This document shows, piece after piece, positions 45,885 to 54,461 of a DNA stretch of 64,000 nt (positions within the stretch are counted from its first letter, which is position 1; each line of letters begins with the position of its first letter). The DNA is from Arthrobacter sp. KBS0702. Lineage in GTDB: Bacteria > Actinomycetota > Actinomycetes > Actinomycetales > Micrococcaceae. A model generated the notes under the pieces. That model searched no databases. It was given only the letters and a program-made list of their open reading frames with translations, and was not told the origin of the DNA. Made by a program: the position numbers and the translations under genes. The DNA is taken from contig NZ_CP042172.1 in assembly GCF_005937985.2 (NCBI RefSeq), positions 930,001-994,000 of the forward strand, in the 5' to 3' direction.

Positions 45885-46558
45885 CTTCTTCCCCGGTGGC
45901 CCCGGACGCCTTTGAACTGGTGGTTTTTGACTGCGACGGCGTCCTGGTGGATTCCGAGGTGATCGCCGTCCGGGTAGACCAGCGGGTGCTGGCCGATCTC
46001 GGCTGGGAGCTGGAGATCGAGGAAATCGTCCAGCGCTTTGTCGGCAAGAGCGAGGCCAACTTCATCGCCACCATCGAACGGGAGCTGGACATCGAACTGG
46101 CCGACGGCTGGGACCGGACCTACCAGCAGTGGTACCACGAGGCCTTCGAACGGGACCTCGCGGCCGTCGACGGCATCGAGGAGGCCCTGGACCGGCTCCG
46201 GCTTCCGCACTGCGTTGCCTCCAGCGGCAGCCACGCGAAGATGCAGCGCACCCTGGGTCGGACGGGGCTGCTGCACCGTTTCGCCGGCCGCATCTTCAGC
46301 GCCACCGAAGTTGCCAACGGCAAACCCGCGCCGGACCTGTTCCTGCACGCGGCCGGAACGCTCGGAGCCGCCCCGGAGCGCTGCGCCGTCGTCGAGGACA
46401 GCGCGTACGGCGTCCAGGCGGCGCGGGCCGCGGGGATGCATGTCTTTGCCTACGCGGGCGGCGTGACCCCGGCAGGCCGGCTGGAAGGCCCCGGCACGAC
46501 CGTGTTCCGCGACATGCGCCAGCTCCCGGAACTGATCGCCGCGGGACGGCCGGGCTAA
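45881..46558 (+). CDS. HAD family phosphatase, beta-phosphoglucomutase-like
   Basis: A 225-residue HAD-superfamily enzyme. The nucleophile Asp17 and acid Asp19 are in FDCDGVLVDSE; SSGSHAKMQRTL is motif II, GKPAPDLFLHAA motif III and VVEDSAYGVQAARAAGM motif IV. The alpha-helical cap between motifs I and II is of the C1 type. Substrate is probably a small sugar phosphate; not assignable. It overlaps the DUF255 stop (ATGA) but may also have its own promoter. Confidence 0.88.
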   Translation: MTSSPVAPDAFELVVFDCDGVLVDSEVIAVRVDQRVLADLGWELEIEEIVQRFVGKSEANFIATIERELDIELADGWDRTYQQWYHEAFERDLAAVDGIEEALDRLRLPHCVASSGSHAKMQRTLGRTGLLHRFAGRIFSATEVANGKPAPDLFLHAAGTLGAAPERCAVVEDSAYGVQAARAAGMHVFAYAGGVTPAGRLEGPGTTVFRDMRQLPELIAAGRPG

Positions 46559-46702
46559 GGGCCGACCCTGTCGCCGGATTTTCCCCGGGTTCGACGGCGG
46601 CGGACGGCGTGTCGGGGCGGAGTCCCGGCGGGTCCCGGCGTCGGGCCTTCAAACGTGGGGAGAATCCGCGCAGCTGCGGCCCGGGGTGTACGGCAGGAGG
46701 CC

Positions 46703-47446
46703 TCAGCCCAGGACGGCGATCGCAATCCCGATGTAGTGCGCGGCGAAGGCAAAGACCGTGAAAGCGTGGAACAGTTCGTGGAAGCCGAAATGCTCGTAGC
46801 TGAAGTTCGGCTTTTTGAGGGCGTAGAAGACGGCGCCGGCGATGTACAGCGCGCCGCCGACGCAGATAAGCACGGCGGCCGGGACGCTGGCGGCGAAGAA
46901 GTCGGGCAGGTAGAACAGCGCGCCGCAGCCCAGGGCGATGTAGATCGGCACATAGAGCCAGCGGGGGGCGTGGGTCCAAAGCAGCCGGAAGAGCACCCCC
47001 AGCACCGCGCCGGACCAGATCACCCACAGCAGCAGCACGGCCTTGGGCCGGTCCAGGAGCGCCCAGGCCAACGGGGTGTAGCTGCCGGCGATGACCAGCA
47101 TGATGTTGGTGTGGTCCAGCCGTTTCAGCACGATCTTGACGCGCGGGGACCAGTTCCCGCGGTGGTAGACGGCGCTGACGCCGAAGAGCAGGACGCCCGT
47201 GAAGGCATACACCGCCGACGCGATCTTCAGATCCGCGGTGGGGGCGAGGAGCACCAGGACCAGGCCGGCGGCAAAGGCCAGCGGCGCGGTGACGGTGTGG
47301 ATCCAGCCCCGCCACTTCGGCTTGATCATCAGCAGCTCGGCGATCCTGACGGCGGCGTCATCGACCGGGCCGTTGCCGCGGCCCGAGGGGCCAGGTGCAT
47401 CGTTTGCGGACCGCTCGGATCCGGGCTCCGGACTGGTGCTCTCCAT
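46703..47446 (-). CDS. Hemolysin III / PAQR family membrane protein
   Basis: A 247-residue membrane protein of the hemolysin III (YqfA, PAQR) family with seven hydrophobic segments from residue 45. VSAVYHRGNWSPR and the C-terminal HFGFHELFHAFTVFAFAAH provide the conserved His residues that bind metal in PAQR proteins. The first 30 residues are a soluble extension. Role uncertain; members affect membrane fluidity rather than always lysing cells. Confidence 0.9.
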   Translation of the reverse strand: MESTSPEPGSERSANDAPGPSGRGNGPVDDAAVRIAELLMIKPKWRGWIHTVTAPLAFAAGLVLVLLAPTADLKIASAVYAFTGVLLFGVSAVYHRGNWSPRVKIVLKRLDHTNIMLVIAGSYTPLAWALLDRPKAVLLLWVIWSGAVLGVLFRLLWTHAPRWLYVPIYIALGCGALFYLPDFFAASVPAAVLICVGGALYIAGAVFYALKKPNFSYEHFGFHELFHAFTVFAFAAHYIGIAIAVLG

Positions 47447-47458
47447 GCCGCCATAATA
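47446..47458 (-). promoter_or_regulatory. -10 element, leaderless hemolysin III gene
   Basis: Minus-strand TATTAT at 47458-47453 is 6 nt before the ATG, among the closest matches to consensus here. Confidence 0.65.
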
Positions 47459-47588
47459 ACCTACGGCCCAGTAAGTTACTCGTCGGTAACAATGAGGGTG
47501 CCGGAAAATGACGCCTGCGGTGTGCGCGGCGGGGGCCTTGCGGCGGGTAGCCTAGGAATGCACTGCCGTCAGACCTCAAGGAAGCCAG

Positions 47589-48362
47589 GTGAATCTCCGG
47601 ATGGAACTGCCCGGGTTCCTGTATGGCTTCTACGAGCGGAAACTCCAGCGGTCCCTTGACCCGGAGCGGATCCCCCGGCACATCGGCGTGATGGTCGACG
47701 GCAACCGCCGCTGGGCCCGGCAGTTCAACGCCCCCACGAGCCAGGGCCACCAGGCGGGCGCGGACAAGATCCACGAATTCCTCGGCTGGTGCCAGGAGCT
47801 TGGGGTCAAGGTCGTCACGCTGTACATGCTCTCCACCGACAACATGAACCGCTCGGGCGAGGAGTTGGATCTGCTGATGGGGATCATCGCCAACACCCTG
47901 GACCGCCTCGACGAGGACGCCGACATCTCGGTGCACGCCATGGGTGCGCCGGAGCTCCTGCCCGACTACCTCGCCGAGCGGCTGCACAAACTCACGGCCC
48001 GCACCCCGGCGCACGAGAAGATCCACGTGAATGTCGCCGTCGGCTACGGCGGCCGCCGGGAGATCGTCGACGCCGTCCGCGAACTGCTGCATGACGCCGT
48101 CGCCCGCGGCGCCGACATCGGCAAGCTGGCGGACGAACTCAGCGTGGACGACATCTCCCGCTTCCTCTACACCCGCGGCCAGCCCGATCCCGACCTGGTA
48201 ATCCGTACCTCGGGGGAGCAGCGGCTGTCCGGGTTCCTGATGTGGCAAAGCGCCTACAGCGAGTTCTATTTCTGTGAGGCCCTGTGGCCGGCGTTCCGCA
48301 AGGTGGACTTCCTCCGCGCCCTGCGCGACTACGCCGGCAGGCAGCGCCGCTTCGGGGCGTGA
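47589..48362 (+). CDS. Isoprenyl transferase (cis-prenyltransferase, Z-FPP synthase type)
   Basis: A 257-residue cis-prenyltransferase that condenses isopentenyl diphosphate with a short allylic diphosphate on the way to polyprenyl carriers. Catalytic Asp37 is in GVMVDGNRRWA; VNVAVGYGGRREIVDAV and PDLVIRTSGEQRLSGFLMWQ are signature segments. The N-terminus (FYERKLQRSLDP) and overall sequence resemble mycobacterial Rv1086-type short-chain enzymes more than decaprenyl synthase Rv2361c, from memory. AAGGA lies 7 nt before the GTG; TAGGAA near 47551 could be a -10. Confidence 0.87.
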   Translation: MNLRMELPGFLYGFYERKLQRSLDPERIPRHIGVMVDGNRRWARQFNAPTSQGHQAGADKIHEFLGWCQELGVKVVTLYMLSTDNMNRSGEELDLLMGIIANTLDRLDEDADISVHAMGAPELLPDYLAERLHKLTARTPAHEKIHVNVAVGYGGRREIVDAVRELLHDAVARGADIGKLADELSVDDISRFLYTRGQPDPDLVIRTSGEQRLSGFLMWQSAYSEFYFCEALWPAFRKVDFLRALRDYAGRQRRFGA

Positions 48363-48489
48363 ACGGTTAATCCGCGCGTCACCTGATGTCTTCAAGAATC
48401 GCCGAAAAATAGTCCGGCAATCGTCGCGCCGCGGACGTACGTTAATCACATCAGCGGGCAAACCGCCGGCTGATCGGGGAGGCCAGTAC

Positions 48490-48561
48490 ATGGAGCGGAA
48501 GTTCGCACCGGATGTATGGGAGGCCGCGTCCGGCCTCACGGCCGAGCCGCCTCACCAATAA
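48490..48561 (+). CDS. Candidate 23-codon ORF upstream of phoH
   Basis: ATG 48490 is preceded by GGGGAGG at 7-nt spacing, one of the best ribosome binding sites in the window, and the frame ([10 protein letters not shown]...) ends at TAA 48559, 35 nt before the phoH start. A small hairpin with ATCAGC/GCTGAT arms sits just upstream at 48450-48474. It could be a leader peptide, or a counterpart of the small phoAT antitoxin gene known upstream of mycobacterial phoH2; no homology can be claimed at this length. Confidence 0.4.
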   Translation: MERKFAPDVWEAASGLTAEPPHQ

Positions 48562-48596
48562 CAATTCCGGGCCGGCGGCCCGGGGCTGGAGTCGAT

Positions 48597-50039
48597 GTGG
48601 CTATTTCTGAAGTATTGCCCGACGTCATTTCCGACCAGGGCAAGAAGGCTACCTCTCGCGCCAAGCGAGCCACTTCCACGACCGGCGCAGCGAATCCCGA
48701 CGCTGCGGCCGGTCTTGCTGTTTCCGGGGAAGGGACAGCAGAGCAGGAAACCGCCCGAAGCTACGTAATCGACACCTCCGTGCTGCTCTCGGACCCGCGC
48801 GCGCTGCTGCGGTTCGCCGAGCACGAAGTCATCCTGCCGATCGTGGTCATCACCGAGCTTGAAAGCAAACGGCACGACCCGGAGCTGGGCTACTTCGCCC
48901 GCAAGGCGCTGCGGCTCCTCGATGACCTCCGGGTGGAGCACGGCGGCCTGGACCGCCCCATCCCGCTGGGCCATGACGGCGGCACCCTCATGGTGGAGAT
49001 GAACCACATCTCGGCCGAGGTGCTGCCGGCCGGCTTCCGCGGCGGCGACAACGACAGCCGGATCCTCGCCGTCGCCAAGAACCTCGCCAACGAGGGACGC
49101 GACGTCACCGTGGTCTCCAAGGACCTGCCGATGCGGGTCAAGGCCTCCGCCATGGGCCTGCTCGCGGACGAGTACCGCAACGAGCTGGTCAAAGACTCGG
49201 GCTGGACCGGCATCGCCGAAATCGACGCCGCCGAGGACGAGGTGGCCACCCTCTACGGCCACGAGCCGGTCTTCATCCCGGCCGCGGCCGAGCTGCCGGT
49301 GAACACCGGGCTGGTCCTGCTGTCCAGCCGCGGTTCGGCCCTGGGCCGCGTCGGGGCCGACAAGCAGGTTCGCCTGGTGAAGGGGGACCGGGACGTGTTC
49401 GGCCTGCACGGCCGCTCCGCCGAACAGCGTCTGGCCATCGACCTGCTGATGGACCCGTCCGTGGGGATTGTCTCCCTCGGCGGCCGCGCCGGCACCGGGA
49501 AGTCCGCCCTGGCCCTGTGCGCCGGCCTCGAGGCGGTCCTGGAGCGCCGTGAGCACCGCAAGGTCATCGTGTTCCGACCCCTGTACGCCGTCGGCGGCCA
49601 GGAGCTCGGCTACCTGCCCGGGTCCGAGTCCGAGAAAATGAACCCGTGGGCCCAGGCCGTCTTCGACACCCTCGGGGCGCTGGTCAGCCAGGAGGTGGTC
49701 GAGGAGGTCATGGATCGCGGCATGCTCGAGGTTATGCCGCTCACGCACATCCGCGGCCGCTCCCTGCACGACGCCTTCGTGATCGTGGACGAGGCGCAGT
49801 CCCTCGAGAAGAACGTGCTGCTCACGGTGATGAGCCGGATCGGCCAGAACTCCAAGATCGTGCTGACCCACGACGTCGCCCAGCGCGATAACCTCCGGGT
49901 GGGACGGCACGACGGCGTCGCCGCCGTCGTCGAAACCCTCAAGGGCCACCCGCTCTTCGGGCACATCACCCTGACCCGCTCCGAGCGCTCGCCGATCGCG
50001 GCTCTGGTGACGGACATGCTCGAGGGGGCTGAGATCTAG
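48597..50039 (+). CDS. phoH2: PIN-domain and PhoH ATPase fusion (PhoH2 type)
   Basis: A 480-residue protein. Residues about 55-190 are a PIN ribonuclease domain ([13 protein letters not shown] with Asp59, ITELE with Glu87, GDNDSRILA). About 270-480 is the PhoH P-loop ATPase: Walker [11 protein letters not shown] near 295-304 and [11 protein letters not shown] as Walker B. Mycobacterial proteins of this plan couple RNA unwinding with RNA cleavage. GTG 48597 has GGAG 5 nt upstream; the frame opens earlier without a site. The gene is followed by a repeat-rich gap. Confidence 0.92.
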   Translation: MAISEVLPDVISDQGKKATSRAKRATSTTGAANPDAAAGLAVSGEGTAEQETARSYVIDTSVLLSDPRALLRFAEHEVILPIVVITELESKRHDPELGYFARKALRLLDDLRVEHGGLDRPIPLGHDGGTLMVEMNHISAEVLPAGFRGGDNDSRILAVAKNLANEGRDVTVVSKDLPMRVKASAMGLLADEYRNELVKDSGWTGIAEIDAAEDEVATLYGHEPVFIPAAAELPVNTGLVLLSSRGSALGRVGADKQVRLVKGDRDVFGLHGRSAEQRLAIDLLMDPSVGIVSLGGRAGTGKSALALCAGLEAVLERREHRKVIVFRPLYAVGGQELGYLPGSESEKMNPWAQAVFDTLGALVSQEVVEEVMDRGMLEVMPLTHIRGRSLHDAFVIVDEAQSLEKNVLLTVMSRIGQNSKIVLTHDVAQRDNLRVGRHDGVAAVVETLKGHPLFGHITLTRSERSPIAALVTDMLEGAEI

Positions 50040-50059
50040 GGCAACGTCTGTTTGGGGCC

Positions 50060-50221
50060 GTGGCCGCGTTCGCCGGGCCTCGGCCCCTTTGCCGTGTGGC
50101 GTGGCCGCGTTCGCCGGGCCTCGGCCCCTTTGCCGTGTGGCGTGGTCGGGTCCGCCGGGCCTCGGCCCCTTTGCCGTGTGGCGTGGTCGGGTCCGCCGGG
50201 CCTCGGCCCCTTCGCCGTCGC
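50060..50221. repeat. Tandem array of four 41-bp units
   Basis: Units begin at 50060, 50101, 50142 and 50183 with GTGGCCGCGTTCGCCGGGCC or its variant GTGGTCGGGTCCGCCGGGCC. Each holds a GGGCC-TC-GGCCC hairpin followed by CCTTTGCCGTGTGGC. Units 1-2 and 3-4 form two sub-types. It fills the space right after phoH. Confidence 0.9.
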
Positions 50222-50441
50222 TTAGACACAACGACGGCGACCCGCTGCGGTCGCTGGGCGACCTCCGGGGCCGCCGTCGTCGCGATGCGCGACTACGCGA
50301 AGGGGCCGCGGCACGGCTCGTGCGTCCGTCACCCTCGCGGGGACGCGGTGGGCCGCGTAGGAGCGCATCGCCGACCAGAGCGGAGCGAAGGTCCCCCAGC
50401 GACCGCGGCGCAGCGACGGGAGGTGTCTAAGCGACGGCGGG
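50213..50441. repeat. Inverted-repeat element (MITE-like or palindromic repeat)
   Basis: GCCGTCGCTTAGACAC at the left end is the complement of GTGTCTAAGCGACGGC at the right end. Inside, GCGGTCGCTGGGCGACCT (left) complements AGGTCCCCCAGCGACCGC (right) with one mismatch. The arms are about 50 bp and imperfect, around a spacer of about 120 bp with no supported ORF. No target duplication was identified. Confidence 0.75.
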
Positions 50442-50466
50442 GCGCCGTGGCCCCGCTCGCGGGGTC

Positions 50467-51117
50467 CTACAGGCCGATGCCCAGGTGCTTGGCGGTGGGT
50501 TCGTGGCCTTCGACTTTCAGGGTCCAGTCGGGGCGTTTGAAGGTGGCGGGCGTGAGGCGGACCCGTTGGGCGTCCCGGAGCTGGCCGCCCCAATTGGCGC
50601 GGGTGGTGCCGTTGAGTTCGTAGCCGAGCGAGCGGGAAACGCCCAGGGATTGCTGGTTCCAGGCGGCTGCCTCGGATTCGGCGACCTCGGCGTCGAGCCA
50701 GTCGAAGGCGTAGAGGGCGACGGCGGCGCGCATTTCCTTGCCTAGTCCCTGGCCCTGCACGCTCTGGGTGAGCCAGGAGCCGGTGCTGACCGTCTTCAGG
50801 GTGGCGAAGTCCTTGGCCCCGAGGTCCTGGCAACCGATGAACTCGCCGTCGTGCCAGATGCCCAGCAGCAGGGTCCAGTCCTGCGGCGACATGGTTCCGC
50901 GGCAACGCCAGTACCACTGCGCCATGTTCGGCCCCAGCTCCTCGGCGGGGGATTCGGTCCAGGGCGTGCTGAAGGGGCTGCGGCCGGGTTCGTGGATGCC
51001 GCTCCGGGCCGCCCGCACCGCTGCCGGGATATCTTCGTCTCGGATGGGACGGAGCGTGAGGCGGGGCGTGGTCAGGGTGAGGCCAAAGGGCGGCCAGTAG
51101 CGGGCGAGTTCAGTCAT
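50467..51117 (-). CDS. GNAT family N-acetyltransferase (RimJ/RimL-like)
   Basis: A 216-residue acetyltransferase: LTTPRLTLRPIRDEDIPA near the N-terminus is typical of RimJ/L-type GNATs; GSWLTQSVQGQGLGKEMR holds the acetyl-CoA loop (Q/RxxGxG/A as QGQGLG); AAWNQQSLGVSRSLGYE is the C-terminal motif B-like helix. The substrate (protein N-terminus or small amine) is unknown. Its own leaderless promoter places the start at ATG 51117. Confidence 0.87.
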   Translation of the reverse strand: MTELARYWPPFGLTLTTPRLTLRPIRDEDIPAAVRAARSGIHEPGRSPFSTPWTESPAEELGPNMAQWYWRCRGTMSPQDWTLLLGIWHDGEFIGCQDLGAKDFATLKTVSTGSWLTQSVQGQGLGKEMRAAVALYAFDWLDAEVAESEAAAWNQQSLGVSRSLGYELNGTTRANWGGQLRDAQRVRLTPATFKRPDWTLKVEGHEPTAKHLGIGL

Positions 51118-51129
51118 CCGGGAAGCCTA
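51117..51129 (-). promoter_or_regulatory. -10 element, leaderless GNAT gene
   Basis: Minus-strand TAGGCT at 51129-51124 is 6 nt before the ATG. Confidence 0.55.
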
Positions 51130-51198
51130 GCGGCGGGGAGCAGGGGCCGCCAGTCACATCAACCCGGCGGGGAGCGGCGCGGGCGCGGCAAAAACCGG

Positions 51199-51211
51199 TA
51201 GCATCCGAGGG
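51199..51211 (+). promoter_or_regulatory. -10 element, leaderless prepilin peptidase gene
   Basis: TAGCAT at 51199-51204 is 6 nt before GTG 51211. Confidence 0.5.
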
Positions 51212-51735
51212 TGATCCATCGTCTCGGCGAACTCGGGGGAGCCGCCCCGCTGGCCTTCTGGCTGGTGCTGCTGGCGTGCGCGTACTTCGCCGTTATGGCG
51301 GCCCGGCTGACCGTCATCGACATCCGGCACCACCTGCTCCCCAACCGGATCATCTTTCCCTCCTATGCGGTCGCGGGTGTGCTGCTGCTTGGCGGCGCGG
51401 CGGCCGACGGCGGCGCGGGACTGTTCGGTGTGCCCGGACTCCGGGTCCTGGCCGGCGCCGCGGTCCTCTGGCTGTTCTACTTCCTGCTGCGCGCCGTCTA
51501 CCCGCCCGGGATGGGCTTCGGGGACGTCAAGCTTGCGGGGGTGCTGGGCCTTTACCTCGGGTTCCTCGGCTGGGCCCACGTCTTCGCCGGGACCTTCGCG
51601 GCCTTCCTGTTCGGCGGACTCTGGAGCGTGGCCCTGCTCCTGACGCGGCGCGGAACGCTGAAGTCGGACATCCCGTTCGGCCCCTTTATGCTGGCGGGCA
51701 CGGCGGCTGCGATGCTGCTGCTGCCCGCGGGCTAG
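51211..51735 (+). CDS. A24 prepilin peptidase, short form
   Basis: A 174-residue membrane aspartyl protease that would remove the leader from type IV pilin or Tad-type prepilins. Catalytic Asp37 is in TVIDIRHHLLPN and Asp105 in MGFGDVKLAG. The N-terminal methyltransferase domain of PilD-type enzymes is absent, as in Tad CpaA/TadV proteins. No pilin or secretion genes are nearby. Its TAG stop is part of the next gene's -10. Confidence 0.87.
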   Translation: MIHRLGELGGAAPLAFWLVLLACAYFAVMAARLTVIDIRHHLLPNRIIFPSYAVAGVLLLGGAAADGGAGLFGVPGLRVLAGAAVLWLFYFLLRAVYPPGMGFGDVKLAGVLGLYLGFLGWAHVFAGTFAAFLFGGLWSVALLLTRRGTLKSDIPFGPFMLAGTAAAMLLLPAG

Positions 51736-51745
51736 GCTGGCGGCA
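51733..51745 (+). promoter_or_regulatory. -10 element, leaderless Nudix gene
   Basis: TAGGCT at 51733-51738 begins with the upstream stop codon and is 6 nt before ATG 51745. Confidence 0.55.
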
Positions 51746-52215
51746 TGGCCACTCCGGACTTCATCCTGAAACTGCGCGAGAAGATCGGCCACGAGTCGCT
51801 GTGGATTCCGGGCGCGCGGGCGGTGGTCTTCGACGACGCCGGCCGGGTCCTGCTCGGCCAGCGGGCGGACAACGGCCAATGGGGGCTGATCACCGGGATC
51901 CTGGAACCGGGCGAGGAGCCGGCGCCGGGGCTGCTGCGGGAGGTCCTGGAGGAAACCGGGGTGGTGGCCGTAGCCGAACGGCTCGTCTCGGTGGATGCCG
52001 TCGGTCCCACCACTTATCCCAACGGCGACGTCTGCCACTTCCTGACCCTGGTCTTCCGGTGCCGCTTCGTCTCGGGGGAGGCGCGCGTCAACGACGATGA
52101 ATCCCTCGCCGTGGGATGGTTCCGGCCCGAGGAGTTTCCCGAGCTGATGCCGGGCCATCTGGAGGCCATTGAGCGCGCGCGGGAACCGGACGGCGCGGCG
52201 CACTTCCGCAGCTGA
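51745..52215 (+). CDS. Nudix hydrolase
   Basis: A 156-residue pyrophosphohydrolase. The Nudix box spans GILEPGEEPAPGLLREVLEE plus TGVV (about residues 51-74), with every conserved Gly, Glu and Arg present. The N-terminal TPDFILKLREKIGHE segment is common in ADP-ribose or NADH-type Nudix proteins of actinobacteria. Substrate not assignable from sequence. A bidirectional terminator follows. Confidence 0.9.
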   Translation: MATPDFILKLREKIGHESLWIPGARAVVFDDAGRVLLGQRADNGQWGLITGILEPGEEPAPGLLREVLEETGVVAVAERLVSVDAVGPTTYPNGDVCHFLTLVFRCRFVSGEARVNDDESLAVGWFRPEEFPELMPGHLEAIERAREPDGAAHFRS

Positions 52216-52254
52216 GCTGCCGACGGACTGACCGGCCCGGCGCCGGTTAAAGCA

Positions 52255-52300
52255 CGACGGCGGTCGGCGCCTTTCGCTGGAAAGGTGCCGGCCGCCGTCG
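52255..52300. terminator. Bidirectional terminator between the Nudix gene and fumC
   Basis: CGACGGCGGTCGGCGCCTTTC pairs with GAAAGGTGCCGGCCGCCGTCG, with two mismatches, around a GCTG loop. Confidence 0.8.
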
Positions 52301-52332
52301 GACACGCTGCCCGCAGGAGCAGGCGGTGGGGG

Positions 52333-53769
52333 CTAGGCCTTGTGCGGCGGCCGCGTCATGGACATGACGTCCAGGGCGGTGTCCAGCTGCTCTTCGGTCA
52401 GCTCGCCGCGCTCGAGGAAGCCCATCGCCACCACGGTCTCGCGGATCGTCAGGCCCTCGGCGACGGCCTTCTTGGCGATCTTGGCGGCGTTCTCGTAGCC
52501 GATGAACTTGTTCAGCGGCGTAACGATGGACGGCGAGGCCTCTGCGAGGAAACGGGCCCGCTCGACATTGGCGGTGATGCCGTCAATCATCTTGTCGGCC
52601 ATAACACGGCTGGTGTTCGCCAGCAGGCGGACGGATTCGAGCAGGTTGGCGGCCATCACGGGGATGCCGACGTTGAGCTCGAAGGCGCCGTTGGTGCCGG
52701 ACCAGGCGATGGCGGTGTCGTTGCCGATGACCTGGGCGCAGACCATGATGGACGCCTCGCAGATGACCGGGTTGACCTTGCCGGGCATGATCGAGGAGCC
52801 GGGCTGCAGGTCCGGGATCGCGATTTCGCCGAGGCCGGTGTTGGGGCCGGAGCCCATCCAGCGCAGGTCGTTGTTGATCTTCATGAAGGAGATCGCGATG
52901 TTGCGCAGCTGGCTGGACGCCTCGATCAGTCCGTCGCGGTTGGCCTGGGCCTCGAAGTGGTCGCGGGCCTCGGTCAGCGGCAGCCCGGTGTCCGCGGCGA
53001 GGAGCTCGATGACACGCTCCGGGAAGCCGGCCGGGGTGTTGATGCCGGTGCCGACGGCGGTGCCGCCGAGCGGAACCTCGGCAACGCGGGGGAGGGAGGC
53101 GTTGATGCGTTCGATGCCGTAGCGGACCTGCGCGGCGTAGCCGCCGAACTCCTGGCCGAGGGTGACCGGGGTGGCGTCCATTAGGTGGGTGCGGCCGGAC
53201 TTCACGACGTCCTTGAACTCGACGGCCTTGCGCTCCAGCGACTCCGCGAGGTACCCCAGTGCCGGGATCAGGTCGTTGATCAGGGCGGACGTGGCAGCCA
53301 CGTGGACCGAGGTCGGGAAAACGTCGTTGGAGGACTGCGAGGCGTTGACGTGGTCGTTCGGGTGGACCACCTTCTCGCTGCCGGCGGCCTTGAGCGCACG
53401 GGAGGCGAGCTCGGCCAGGACCTCGTTGGTGTTCATGTTCGAGGAGGTTCCGGATCCGGTCTGGAACACGTCGATCGGGAAGTCGCCGTCGTACTTCCCG
53501 GCGGCGACCTCGTCGGCGGCGTCGGCGATCGCCTGGGCCAGCTCGCCGTCGAGCACCCCCAGCTCCGCGTTGGCCTGGGCGGCAGCCTTCTTGACCCGGG
53601 CGAGGGCCTCGATGTGGGCGCGCTCCAGGGTCTTGCCGGAGATCGGGAAGTTTTCGACCGCACGCTGCGTCTGGGCACGGTACAGCGCGTTCACGGGGAC
53701 GCGGACTTCGCCCATCGTGTCGTGTTCAATGCGGAACTCTTCAGTGTTCAAATCTGCTGTGGAAGTCAT
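52333..53769 (-). CDS. fumC: Class II fumarate hydratase
   Basis: A 478-residue oxygen-stable TCA-cycle enzyme hydrating fumarate to malate. [14 protein letters not shown] opens the protein, [14 protein letters not shown] and the signature [11 protein letters not shown] (about residue 325, catalytic loop) are complete. Length matches the family. Its leaderless promoter fixes the ATG at 53769. Confidence 0.96.
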   Translation of the reverse strand: MTSTADLNTEEFRIEHDTMGEVRVPVNALYRAQTQRAVENFPISGKTLERAHIEALARVKKAAAQANAELGVLDGELAQAIADAADEVAAGKYDGDFPIDVFQTGSGTSSNMNTNEVLAELASRALKAAGSEKVVHPNDHVNASQSSNDVFPTSVHVAATSALINDLIPALGYLAESLERKAVEFKDVVKSGRTHLMDATPVTLGQEFGGYAAQVRYGIERINASLPRVAEVPLGGTAVGTGINTPAGFPERVIELLAADTGLPLTEARDHFEAQANRDGLIEASSQLRNIAISFMKINNDLRWMGSGPNTGLGEIAIPDLQPGSSIMPGKVNPVICEASIMVCAQVIGNDTAIAWSGTNGAFELNVGIPVMAANLLESVRLLANTSRVMADKMIDGITANVERARFLAEASPSIVTPLNKFIGYENAAKIAKKAVAEGLTIRETVVAMGFLERGELTEEQLDTALDVMSMTRPPHKA

Positions 53770-53781
53770 GGGGCTAGCTTA
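53769..53781 (-). promoter_or_regulatory. -10 element, leaderless fumC
   Basis: Minus-strand TAAGCT at 53781-53776 is 6 nt before the ATG. Confidence 0.5.
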
Positions 53782-53830
53782 TTCTGCCCAAGCGTCCCAC
53801 CGAAAACCGTGAACCGGCGCTGAAGCGGGG

Positions 53831-54448
53831 CTACTGGAGCTCGCCGATGCCGGAAACGAGATCCGCGCGGCCCTCGGCGAGGCGGTAGGCCAGCCCGATC
53901 ACGGCGGCGCGTCCACCCTCGACGGCGTCGGAAATCACCCGGGAGCTGTCCACGAGGCGCTGCGAGGTTTGCTTGACGTTCTCCACGACCATGTCGTTGA
54001 CGTCATGCTGGTCGTTGCGCATCGAGGTCAGCACGGCGGGAGTGATGCGTTCGACCAGGCTGCGGATGAACCCGGCCGGCATCTCTCCGGTCTCCACGGC
54101 GTTCTTGGTGGCGATGACCGCGCCGCAGCTGTCGTGGCCGAGGACCACGATCAGGGGCACGCCGAGGACGCCGATGCTGTATTCGATCGAGCCGAGGACG
54201 GCGTCGTCGATCACCTGGCCGGCCGTCCGGACGACGAATGCGTCCCCGAGGCCGAGGTCGAAGATGATTTCGGCGGCGAGGCGGGAGTCGGCACAGCCGA
54301 AGATGACGGCAAAGGGGTTCTGGGTCTCCACCAGCGAGGAGCGCCGCGAGGCGTCCTGGTTGGGGTGGGAGGATTCACCGGCGACGAAGCGTTCGTTGCC
54401 TTCGCGCAGCCGGCGCCAGGCGAGGGCGGGAGTCAGGTAAGTAGCCAC
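53831..54448 (-). CDS. Beta-class carbonic anhydrase
   Basis: A 205-residue zinc enzyme interconverting CO2 and bicarbonate. The ligands are Cys52, Asp54 and Arg56 in GCADSRLAAE and His105 and Cys108 in LGHDSCGA. The length is the compact bacterial form. It has its own promoter overlapping the DUF4245 stop codon, and supplies bicarbonate for carboxylases. Confidence 0.94.
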   Translation of the reverse strand: MATYLTPALAWRRLREGNERFVAGESSHPNQDASRRSSLVETQNPFAVIFGCADSRLAAEIIFDLGLGDAFVVRTAGQVIDDAVLGSIEYSIGVLGVPLIVVLGHDSCGAVIATKNAVETGEMPAGFIRSLVERITPAVLTSMRNDQHDVNDMVVENVKQTSQRLVDSSRVISDAVEGGRAAVIGLAYRLAEGRADLVSGIGELQ

Positions 54449-54461
54449 GGCCCCTACTTTA
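54448..54461 (-). promoter_or_regulatory. -10 element, leaderless carbonic anhydrase gene
   Basis: Minus-strand TAAAGT at 54461-54456 is 7 nt before the GTG; its TAA is the stop codon of DUF4245. Confidence 0.55.

Noticed and set aside
50060..50623. A 187-codon plus-strand frame across the tandem units
   Set aside because: The 41-bp unit is not a multiple of three, so the frame changes reading each unit, and it runs antisense into the GNAT gene.
51211..51735. A Tad or type IV pilus locus
   Set aside because: Only the prepilin peptidase is present; flanking genes are a GNAT and a Nudix hydrolase.
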